Assembly: GCA_004555405.1 (NCBI GenBank)
Contig: SFIE01000038.1
Span: forward strand, 1 to 18,186
Direction: 5' to 3'
Length of the DNA stretch: 18,186 nucleotides
Source of the DNA: Subdoligranulum sp.
Lineage (GTDB): Bacteria; Bacillota; Clostridia; Oscillospirales; Ruminococcaceae
A program made the translations under genes and the position numbers. Positions 7,103 through 13,790 of the stretch are shown piece by piece; the first letter of the stretch is position 1, and each line of letters starts with the position of its first letter. The notes beneath the pieces are model-generated. The model was not told the DNA's origin. It did not search any database and was given only the letters and a program-made list of their open reading frames with translations.

Positions 7103-9866
7103 GTGCAAAGGGTTTGCCCGGGCCGCGGCTGCAGTGCTGCTGGCCATGGCGCTGGCGGTTTCTGCCGCCCCGGCCGTGTGGGCAGAAAGCGATGCCTTGC
7201 AGGCAGAGCAGACAGCCGGGGACGAAAACACCATTCACATTGCCAGCCGAAGCGACTGGGAAGCCTTAGCCCGCAGCTGCCGACTGGACAGCTGGAGCGT
7301 GGGCAAAACCGTGGTGCTGGACGAAGATCTCTCTCTGGGCAGCACCTTTACGCCCATTCCCACCTTTGGCGGCACCTTTGAGGGGCAGGGGCATACCATT
7401 TCTGCCATGGAGCTTTCCCAGAACGGCAGCGTGCAGGGGGTGTTCCGCTATGTGCAGGAAACCGGCACCATTCGCCAGCTCACGGTGCGGTGCCGCACCG
7501 CCCCCTCGGGCAGCCGGTGCAACGTGGGCGGCATTGCCGCCGACAATGCGGGCGTGATCGAAAGCTGCCACTTTATGGGCCTTGTCACGGGCCTTGACTA
7601 TGTGGGCGGCATTGCCGCCGTGAATCAGGCCAGCGGCCTGATCATTGACTGCACGGTGCAGGGCGTGGTGTACGGCACCCATTTTGTGGGCGGCGTGGCC
7701 GGTGAAAACAGGGGCGTTGTGCGCTCGTGCACCAACCATGCCTCCATCAACACCCAGCAAAGTGAAAACAAGGTGGAGCTTTCGGATGTTACGCTGGAAA
7801 GCCTGCTGAAAACCGAAAAGGGCACCAGCATCACCAATCTGGGCGGCATTGCGGGCACCAGCAGCGGTGTTGTACGCGCCTGCGTGAACCGCGGCGCCGT
7901 GGGCTATCAGCATGTGGGCTACAATGTGGGCGGTATTGCGGGGGATCAGTCCGGCTATATCGAGGGGTGCGAAAACTACGGCCCCGTGCAGGGCCGCAAG
8001 GAGGCAGGCGGCATTGTGGGCCAGATGGAGCCCCAAACCGTTTTGCAGTACGGCGAGGACACCCTGCAGCGGGTGCAGCGCCAGATGAACGCCCTGAAAA
8101 GCCAGATGGACCAGATGTCGGACGATGTGTCGGCGACCTATAACCAAAAGGTGGCGGATATGCAGTACAACATCGACAAGGCCAACGAATCGCTGGAAAA
8201 GATCAAGACCTATGAAAAAAGCGGCAGCGATGTGCGCGAGGATGCCAGGGATCTGGCCGAGGATGTTTGGAACAGCGGCAGTCTGAGCGGCGCGGCGGAT
8301 GTGCTGAAGGACCGTGCCGATGCCCAGCGCAGTGAGTTTAACGACCGGCTGAATTCGGCCCTGAGCACTGCGCAGGATTTTAACTCCAGCATTACGGACG
8401 ATTCCTCGCTGGACAGTGTGACCGCCGATATGAAGGCCATCACCAACCAGCTGAATGCCATTTCGGCCACCATCACCGGCACGGCCGACCGCATTCGCAA
8501 CCACACCTGGTACAGCGATATCTCCGACCGCGACACCGACGCCGACACCGCAGCCAAGGTGACGGGCTGCGTGAACTATGCCCATGTGGATGCAGACCGC
8601 AACGCAGGCGGCATTGCGGGGGCCATGGCCTTTGAAAACGATCTGGACCCTGAGGACGATATTGAGGATACGCTGGGCACCGAAAGCATGAATGCCACCG
8701 TGAACACCCGCTGTGTGCTGAGCAAATGCACCAATCAGGGGCAGGTGAGCGGCAAAAAGGACAGCGTGGGCGGCATTGCCGGCCGCCAGAAGACCGGCGT
8801 TCTGAAAAACTGTGAAAGCTATGGCCCTGTGCAGGCCCCGGATGCCAAGAGCGTGGGCGGCATTGTGGGCGCAAGCCTTGCCGCGGTGCGCGAAAGCGCA
8901 GCCAAGTGCCTGATCGAGGGCGATTCCCATGTGGGCGGCGTTGCAGGCACCGGCTTTACCATCACGGACTGCCGCACCATGGTGCGCATCAACAGCGAGG
9001 GCGAATACATAGGCGCCATTGCGGGCGAGATCAGCGAGCAGGACGAGGAAAACACCAAGATTATTTCCCTGCAGGATGCCAAAAGCACGGTGAGCGGCAA
9101 CTGCTTTGTGGAAAACGATGCACTGTTCGGCATTGACGGCGTGAGCTATCAGGGCAAGGCCTGGGGCGTAAGCTATGACGAAGTGATGCAGCTGGACGAT
9201 GTGCCGGAAAGCTTTGCACACCTGACGGTGCAGTTTATGGTGGACGGCACGCAGGTGTCGGTGCGTCAGGTGGAATACGGCGGCAGCCTTTCGGATAAGG
9301 ACCTGCCCGCGCTGCCTGCGCGGGAGCATGAGGGGGGCAAATGGTCCGACTTTGTGATGACCAACATCACCGAGGATCAGATCGTGGAGGCGGTGTACAG
9401 CCCTGTGGCCACGGTGCTGGCCTCCTCGCAGAAGGCGGGCAGCCAGCCGCTGGTGCTGGCCGAGGGATATTTTACCTCCGGCCAAACGCTGAAGCTCACG
9501 GATCTTTCGGATGCACCGCAGGTGGAGGGCACACAGCTGATCGCCGCCATGCGCGCCGAGGTGAGCGGCGGCGACTCGGTGCAGCGGCAGCTGCGCTACT
9601 GCGTGGGCAAAAAAGAGGCCGGCCGGTGCAGCGTGTGGCTGCGCAGCGGCCAGGTGTGGCAGCGCGCCGAAAGCCGTGCAGACGGCAGCTATCTGGTGTT
9701 TACCATGCCGGAGGGCGAAACGGATTTTGCGGTGCTGCGTATGCCGCCGGATCTGCGCCTGCCCGCGGCGTGTACGGGCGCAGCGGCGCTGCTGCTTTTG
9801 CTGATGGCGGTGCATCGCCGCCGCAAAAAGCGCGCCGCCAAGGCTGCCCGGGCCGCCAAGGCATAA
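7092..9866 (+). CDS. Secreted, membrane-anchored GLUG-repeat protein with central coiled coil
   Basis: A 924-residue surface protein. Residues 1-31 are a signal peptide (basic start, AAAAVLLAMALAVSAAP core, likely cut after AVWA). About eleven glycine-rich repeats of the VGGIAG type lie in two groups, at residues 146-310 (six) and 507-645 (five). They match the GLUG motif, which is expected to form a beta-solenoid. Between the groups, about 318-475 is polar, heptad-like and Gly-poor, so probably a coiled coil. Residues 711-770 resemble an InlB B-repeat/beta-grasp unit (VQFMVDGTQV, VEYGGSL, IVEAVYSP). One membrane helix (about 889-908) is followed by a tail of Arg and Lys. There is no LPXTG sorting motif, so anchoring is by the helix. 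ATG at 7092 is chosen for its signal peptide and the AAGGGAGGG/CGGAG sites just upstream. It overlaps the exporter gene by 11 nt. Ligand and role are unknown. Confidence 0.85.
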   Translation: MKTKCKGFARAAAAVLLAMALAVSAAPAVWAESDALQAEQTAGDENTIHIASRSDWEALARSCRLDSWSVGKTVVLDEDLSLGSTFTPIPTFGGTFEGQGHTISAMELSQNGSVQGVFRYVQETGTIRQLTVRCRTAPSGSRCNVGGIAADNAGVIESCHFMGLVTGLDYVGGIAAVNQASGLIIDCTVQGVVYGTHFVGGVAGENRGVVRSCTNHASINTQQSENKVELSDVTLESLLKTEKGTSITNLGGIAGTSSGVVRACVNRGAVGYQHVGYNVGGIAGDQSGYIEGCENYGPVQGRKEAGGIVGQMEPQTVLQYGEDTLQRVQRQMNALKSQMDQMSDDVSATYNQKVADMQYNIDKANESLEKIKTYEKSGSDVREDARDLAEDVWNSGSLSGAADVLKDRADAQRSEFNDRLNSALSTAQDFNSSITDDSSLDSVTADMKAITNQLNAISATITGTADRIRNHTWYSDISDRDTDADTAAKVTGCVNYAHVDADRNAGGIAGAMAFENDLDPEDDIEDTLGTESMNATVNTRCVLSKCTNQGQVSGKKDSVGGIAGRQKTGVLKNCESYGPVQAPDAKSVGGIVGASLAAVRESAAKCLIEGDSHVGGVAGTGFTITDCRTMVRINSEGEYIGAIAGEISEQDEENTKIISLQDAKSTVSGNCFVENDALFGIDGVSYQGKAWGVSYDEVMQLDDVPESFAHLTVQFMVDGTQVSVRQVEYGGSLSDKDLPALPAREHEGGKWSDFVMTNITEDQIVEAVYSPVATVLASSQKAGSQPLVLAEGYFTSGQTLKLTDLSDAPQVEGTQLIAAMRAEVSGGDSVQRQLRYCVGKKEAGRCSVWLRSGQVWQRAESRADGSYLVFTMPEGETDFAVLRMPPDLRLPAACTGAAALLLLLMAVHRRRKKRAAKAARAAKA

Positions 9867-9871
9867 AAACC

Positions 9872-9888
9872 GGCGCAGAATTTGCGCC
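9872..9888 (+). other. Short hairpin after the GLUG-protein gene
   Basis: A 6-bp stem GGCGCA/TGCGCC (9872-9877 with 9883-9888) with a 5-nt loop sits six bases after the stop codon. It lacks an immediate T tract, so it is only a weak candidate for a terminator or 3'-end stabiliser of the transporter operon. Confidence 0.35.
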
Positions 9889-9956
9889 AAGTACCCCCGG
9901 GGCAGCCCTTGGGCGAAGATCCGCCTTAATTTTTGTTGAAAAATTTTGGATTATTA

Positions 9957-9985
9957 TTGCAATTCGCATTTTCATGCGCTATACT
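9957..9985 (+). promoter_or_regulatory. Probable promoter of the membrane pyrophosphatase gene
   Basis: TTGCAA at 9957-9962 and TATACT at 9980-9985 are spaced by 17 bp in an AT-rich dip. Transcription would start near 9991-9993, leaving a leader of about 130 nt. Confidence 0.7.
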
Positions 9986-9997
9986 AATTAAATCCAA

Positions 9998-10094
9998 TGC
10001 CGGATAATGCCGCAAACAGGAGCGTTATCCGGCAAAACAATCTTTTGGGGCGGCCCGCAAAAAGCAGAGGTTGGCTTTTGGGGGGAGCAGCCCC
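9998..10094 (+). promoter_or_regulatory. Structured 5' leader of the pyrophosphatase mRNA
   Basis: Three hairpins can be drawn between the predicted start of transcription and the ribosome site. The first has a perfect 10-bp stem, TGCCGGATAA at 9998-10007 pairing with TTATCCGGCA at 10025-10034, around a 17-nt loop. The second pairs AAAAGC (10060-10065) with GCTTTT (10074-10079). The third pairs GGGG (10082-10085) with CCCC (10091-10094), nine bases before the AAGGAAGG site at 10103-10110. The word CTTTTGGGG occurs at 10042-10050 and 10075-10083. This could be a cis-regulatory RNA, but I do not recognise a known class. Confidence 0.5.
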
Positions 10095-10121
10095 GGTGAA
10101 TCAAGGAAGGATCATGACCTT

Positions 10122-12098
10122 ATGGAAAATCTGATGTATGTAGTTCCCGCAGCCGGTGCCGTGGCACTGGTGTGCGCGCTGCTGCTCACCCGGTGGATCA
10201 CCGGCCATGATGCAGGTGATGCGCGCATGAAAGAGATCGCGGGCTTTATCCGCGAGGGCGCAATGGCATTTTTGCGCCGTGAGTACATCACCGTGGCCGT
10301 TTTTGTGGCCGTGGTGTTCGTGCTGATCTGCGTGCTGCCCGGTTTGGGCGTGCGCATGGCTCTGTGCTTTTTGCTGGGCGCCGCTTTGTCGGTGCTGGCA
10401 GGCTTTATGGGCATGAATGTGGCCACCCACGCCAATGTGCGCACGGCTGCCGCAGCCCGCACCGGCAGCATGAAAAAGGCGCTGGTGGTGGCTTTCCGCG
10501 GCGGCGCTGTGATGGGCCTTTCGGTGGTTGGTTTTGGCGTGCTGGGTCTGGGCGTGCTGCTGTGCGTGCTGGGCGTGGCGGATCTTGAGCTGCTCACCGG
10601 CTTCAGCCTGGGCGCAAGCTCCATTGCTTTGTTTGGCCGTGTGGGCGGCGGCATCTACACCAAGGCTGCCGACGTGGGCGCTGACCTTGTGGGCAAGGTG
10701 GAAGCCGGTATCCCTGAGGACGACCCCCGCAACCCCGCTGTGATCGCCGACAACGTGGGCGACAACGTGGGCGACGTGGCCGGTATGGGCTCGGACCTGT
10801 TTGAAAGCTATGTGGGCGCTCTGGTTTCCTGCACTTTGCTGGCCGGCAGCGCTTCGCTGGGGGTGAACGGTGTGCTGTTCCCCTTTGTGCTGGCGGTGAT
10901 CGGCATTGCCGCCTCCATCGTGGCCATTTTCTCGGTGGGCATGGGCAAGGCCGATAACCCCGCCAAGAGCCTGAATCTGGGCACCTACCTGAGCGGCATC
11001 ATCACCCTGGCCGCCGCCTTTGTGCTGGGCAAAAACTTCTTTGGCGTAAACGGCCCGTTTGTGGCTGTGGCCATCGGCATTGTGATCGGCATTGCCATCG
11101 GCGCACTCACCGAGCGTGCCACCAGCGCAGAGTTCAAGCCTGTGCAGAGCATTGCCGAGCAGTGCAAAACCGGCCCCGCCACCTGCATCATCAGCGGCCT
11201 GGCCGTAGGCATGAACTCCACCATGTTCCCGGTTTTGCTGATCGCCTTGGGCATTCTGGGCGCCTATGCCGCCTTTGGCCTGTACGGCATTGCTCTGGCT
11301 GCCGTGGGCATGCTTTCCACCGCAGGCATCACCATTGCTGTGGATGCCTACGGCCCCATTTCGGATAACGCAGGCGGCATTGCCGAGATGAGCGGCCTGC
11401 CCGAGGAAGTGCGTGAGATCACTGATACCCTGGACAGCGTGGGCAACACCACCGCTGCCGTGGGCAAGGGCTTTGCCATCGGCTCGGCTGCGCTGACGGC
11501 TCTGGCTTTGTTTGTGAGCTATTCTCAGGTGGCTGGCCTTGCCTCCATTGACCTGCTGGACCCCATGGTGGTGGCCGGTTTGCTGATCGGCGGCATGCTG
11601 CCCTTCCTGTTCAGCGCACTCACCATGAACAGCGTGGGCAAGGCTGCCGGTGACATGATCGAGGAAGTGCGCCGTCAGTTCCGCGGCGATGCCGGCATTA
11701 TGGCAGGCACCAGCAAGCCCGACTACCGCAAGTGCGTGGATATTTCCACCCGCGCTGCACTGCGCGAAATGATCCTGCCCGGCGTGATCGCCATTGTGAG
11801 CCCCATCATTGTGGGCCTTGCCTTGGGCACGGCTGCTCTGGGCGGTATGCTGGCCGGTGCATTGGTGACCGGCGTGCTGCTGGCCATTATGATGAGCAAC
11901 GCAGGCGGCGCATGGGATAATGCCAAGAAGTATGTGGAAGGCGGCTTTGGCGGCGGCAAGGGCAGCGAGACCCATCATGCAGCCGTTGTGGGCGACACCG
12001 TGGGCGATCCCTTCAAGGATACCTCGGGCCCCTCCATCAACATTCTGATCAAGCTGATGACCATTGTGAGCGTTGTGTTCCTGCCTTTGTTCCTGTAA
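10122..12098 (+). CDS. hppA: K+-dependent membrane pyrophosphatase, probably Na+-pumping
   Basis: This 658-residue integral membrane pyrophosphatase hydrolyses PPi and pumps H+ or Na+ out of the cytoplasm. The length fits bacterial members. Catalytic motifs are intact: DVGADLVGKVE at 184-194, DNVGDNVGD at 210-218, and VGDTVGDPFKDTSGPS at 622-637, with about sixteen hydrophobic segments. GNTTAAVGKG at 441-450 has Ala445 and Gly448 where K+-independent enzymes have Lys and Thr, so established sequence rules predict K+ dependence. Glu228 in SDLFESY is at the position typical of Na+-transporting enzymes rather than plant-type H+ pumps, so Na+ transport is the better guess. ATG at 10122 is chosen for AAGGAAGG eleven bases upstream and because the family's first helix begins there. 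Transcribed alone, between its own promoter and terminator. Confidence 0.96.
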   Translation: MENLMYVVPAAGAVALVCALLLTRWITGHDAGDARMKEIAGFIREGAMAFLRREYITVAVFVAVVFVLICVLPGLGVRMALCFLLGAALSVLAGFMGMNVATHANVRTAAAARTGSMKKALVVAFRGGAVMGLSVVGFGVLGLGVLLCVLGVADLELLTGFSLGASSIALFGRVGGGIYTKAADVGADLVGKVEAGIPEDDPRNPAVIADNVGDNVGDVAGMGSDLFESYVGALVSCTLLAGSASLGVNGVLFPFVLAVIGIAASIVAIFSVGMGKADNPAKSLNLGTYLSGIITLAAAFVLGKNFFGVNGPFVAVAIGIVIGIAIGALTERATSAEFKPVQSIAEQCKTGPATCIISGLAVGMNSTMFPVLLIALGILGAYAAFGLYGIALAAVGMLSTAGITIAVDAYGPISDNAGGIAEMSGLPEEVREITDTLDSVGNTTAAVGKGFAIGSAALTALALFVSYSQVAGLASIDLLDPMVVAGLLIGGMLPFLFSALTMNSVGKAAGDMIEEVRRQFRGDAGIMAGTSKPDYRKCVDISTRAALREMILPGVIAIVSPIIVGLALGTAALGGMLAGALVTGVLLAIMMSNAGGAWDNAKKYVEGGFGGGKGSETHHAAVVGDTVGDPFKDTSGPSINILIKLMTIVSVVFLPLFL

Positions 12099-12126
12099 GA
12101 CCGGCAAGGAAAGCTCTGCTTGTTAT

Positions 12127-12158
12127 GCCCGCTGCGGAAATTCCGCAGCGGGCTTTTT
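12127..12158 (+). terminator. Intrinsic terminator of the pyrophosphatase gene
   Basis: GCCCGCTGCGGAA at 12127-12139 pairs with TTCCGCAGCGGGC at 12141-12153, a near-perfect GC-rich stem with a tiny loop, followed by five Ts. It begins 28 bases after the stop codon. Confidence 0.94.
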
Positions 12159-12187
12159 GCGCCCCAAAGGCCGAAGAAAAAAATTCA

Positions 12188-12216
12188 TTGACAAATCCCT
12201 GCGCGGTTATTACAAT
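12188..12216 (+). promoter_or_regulatory. Promoter of the degV gene
   Basis: TTGACA at 12188-12193 and TACAAT at 12211-12216 with a 17-bp spacer are one base from consensus. The predicted start near 12222 gives a leader of about 44 nt containing the AGGAG ribosome site at 12253-12257. Confidence 0.85.
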
Positions 12217-12265
12217 TACCTATTGCAAAAAACGATTTACCCCCAATAAAACAGGAGCGGAAAGT

Positions 12266-13111
12266 ATGAGTGTAAAGATCATTACGGATTCTACGGCGGA
12301 TATGCCGGACAGCGGCAAAAGCCGCATACTGACGGTGCCGATGCATGTGCGCTTTGGCAGCGAGGAATATCTGGACGGCGTGACTTTGAGCCGACAGGAT
12401 TTTTATGAAAAGCTGGCCCAGAGCAAGGAGCTGCCGGCCACCAGCCAGCCCAGCCCCGCCGCCTTTGCCGAAATTTTTGAGCAGGTGGTGAGCGCAGGGG
12501 ACACGGCGGTGGTGATCACCATTTCGGCCAAGCTGTCGGGCACCTATCAAAGCGCCTGCATTGCAGCCGAGGAGTATGCGGGCAAGGTGTTTGTGGTGGA
12601 TAGTGCCACCGTGGCGCTGGGCACCGGCGCCTTTGCCCTGCGCGCCGTGCAGCTGGCCGAGGATGGGCTGGAGGCCGCCGCCGTGGCCGCACAGCTGGAG
12701 CAGGAAAAGCCCTCGCTGCACGTGCTGGCCATGCTGGACACGCTGGAATACCTGAAAAAGGGCGGGCGCATTTCGCCTGCGGTGGCCTTTGCAGGGGGCC
12801 TGCTTTCCATCAAGCCGGTGGTGACCACCCAAAACGGCGAGGTGGCCATTCTGGGCAAGGCCCGGGGCTCTAAGCAGGGGAACAATCTGCTGGTGCAGCA
12901 GATCGAAAAGGCAGGGGGCGTGGATTTTGCGCGCCCGGTGCTGCTGGGCTATACCGGCCAAAGCGATGCACAGCTGCAAAGATATTACGAGGACAGCCGC
13001 TCCCTTTGGGAAAACGGCGGCCTTGCGTATGACCCGGTGATCCTGAGCGGCGCCATCGGCACGCATCTGGGGCCCGGCGCAGTGGGCGTGGCCTTTTTTG
13101 CGCCCCAGTGA
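12266..13111 (+). CDS. DegV-family fatty-acid-binding protein
   Basis: This 281-residue protein has the length and motifs of the DegV family. These proteins bind a fatty acid in a buried pocket; in Firmicutes, related FakB proteins present it to the kinase FakA for phospholipid synthesis. Seen here are the opening VKIITDSTAD (residues 3-11), TSQPSPAAF (59-67) and ISAKLSGTYQSA (86-97). Also present are the GGRISPA turn and the C-terminal GAIGTHLGPGAVGVAFF segment with its conserved His and Gly residues. ATG at 12266 lies eight bases after AGGAG. Upstream in-frame ATGs from 12125 fall inside the previous terminator and promoter and are rejected. It is a single-gene transcript with no fakA nearby, so whether it serves phospholipid synthesis or another lipid role is open. 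Confidence 0.94.
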   Translation: MSVKIITDSTADMPDSGKSRILTVPMHVRFGSEEYLDGVTLSRQDFYEKLAQSKELPATSQPSPAAFAEIFEQVVSAGDTAVVITISAKLSGTYQSACIAAEEYAGKVFVVDSATVALGTGAFALRAVQLAEDGLEAAAVAAQLEQEKPSLHVLAMLDTLEYLKKGGRISPAVAFAGGLLSIKPVVTTQNGEVAILGKARGSKQGNNLLVQQIEKAGGVDFARPVLLGYTGQSDAQLQRYYEDSRSLWENGGLAYDPVILSGAIGTHLGPGAVGVAFFAPQ

Positions 13112-13189
13112 GCGGCGCGGATTTGCCAATAGAAAAAATCGATTTTACGACAAATTTTAATTTTTACGCGGCCGATCGATCCGCAGCGG

Positions 13190-13221
13190 AAAGCCCTTTT
13201 GGTCAAAAAAAGGGCTTTTTT
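13190..13221 (+). terminator. Intrinsic terminator after degV
   Basis: AAAGCCCTTTT at 13190-13200 pairs with AAAAGGGCTTT at 13208-13218 around a 7-nt loop, ending in a run of six Ts. It lies about 80 bases after the degV stop. The AT-rich stretch in between holds only a small palindrome (AAAATCGATTTT, 13135-13146). Confidence 0.88.
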
Positions 13222-13253
13222 GCATTTTTGCGAGAAATTTTGAAAAATTTTCA

Positions 13254-13282
13254 TTGTGTTGTGTGCGGCGGTGTGGTATTAT
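13254..13282 (+). promoter_or_regulatory. Probable promoter of the Hpt/c-di-GMP/polysaccharide operon
   Basis: TTGTGT at 13254-13259 and TATTAT at 13277-13282 are 17 bp apart. An alternative -10, TATAAC at 13280-13285, pairs with TTGTGC at 13259-13264 at a poorer 15-bp spacing. Either gives a leader of about 120 nt before hpt. Confidence 0.6.
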
Positions 13283-13289
13283 AACATTA

Positions 13290-13411
13290 GGTGTGTTTTA
13301 AGGGAGAAAGTGTTTTTTTTCGTAAGATCGGCGGCAATTTTTTTTGCTGCGCAGCCGCGCCGCGCGCAGCCGGAGGGTGCCGTTTTGTGGAAAGAAAAAG
13401 GGGATAGAATC
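13290..13411 (+). promoter_or_regulatory. Leader of the Hpt gene with U tracts and a GC hairpin
   Basis: This untranslated stretch has two runs of eight T (13313-13320 and 13338-13345), then a 7-bp GC-only stem GCTGCGC/GCGCAGC (13346-13352 with 13364-13370). The T runs come before, not after, the hairpin, so it is not an intrinsic terminator. The ribosome site AAGGGGA is at 13399-13405. No known RNA class is recognised. Confidence 0.4.
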
Positions 13412-13765
13412 ATGGATCTGAAGGAGCTGTATGACCAGATCGGCGGCAATTATCAGGAAACCATTTCCCGGCTGCCCAGTGAACCGATGGTGAAAAAGTT
13501 TGTGCTGAAATACCCGGCCGACCCGACATATGCACAGCTGCAGGCCGCCATTGCCCAAAAGGATTGGGAAACCGCCTTTCGGGCGGCACACACGCTGAAG
13601 GGCGTGGCGCAGAATCTGGGGTTTGACCGGCTGTACACAGCGGTGTTTGCACTCACCGAGCAGCTGCGCGGCGGCAAGCCGATGCAAAACGAACAGGACT
13701 GGCTGGCGGTGCAGCAGGCGCAGAAAACCGTACTGGACGGCATTGCGCAGTTTGAGCAGCAGTGA
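13412..13765 (+). CDS. Stand-alone Hpt (histidine phosphotransfer) protein
   Basis: This 117-residue protein has the Hpt signature AHTLKGVAQNLGF, with the phosphorylatable His at residue 60 inside the expected four-helix bundle. Hpt proteins shuttle phosphate between histidine kinases and receiver domains. ATG at 13412 is preceded by AAGGGGA at a good distance. The in-frame extension upstream to 13256 would cross the promoter and translates to a non-conserved sequence, so it is rejected. The next gene, 25 bp downstream, contains a receiver domain, the obvious partner. No hybrid histidine kinase is present in the window, so the source of phosphate is unknown. Confidence 0.9.
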   Translation: MDLKELYDQIGGNYQETISRLPSEPMVKKFVLKYPADPTYAQLQAAIAQKDWETAFRAAHTLKGVAQNLGFDRLYTAVFALTEQLRGGKPMQNEQDWLAVQQAQKTVLDGIAQFEQQ

Positions 13766-13790
13766 TTTTGTGCAAAGGGGGAGCCGGCAG

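Noticed and set aside
7266..9890. 874-codon open frame on the - strand opposite the GLUG-repeat gene
   Set aside because: Its Ala/His-rich periodic composition simply mirrors the glycine repeats on the + strand.
10101..12107. 668-codon open frame on the - strand opposite the pyrophosphatase gene
   Set aside because: It is the mirror of a certain, highly conserved enzyme; the product is His/Gly/Ala-rich and unlike any protein family.
13256..13411. 52-codon upstream extension of hpt
   Set aside because: It would overlap the promoter and the T8 runs. The Hpt fold and a proper ribosome site begin at 13412.
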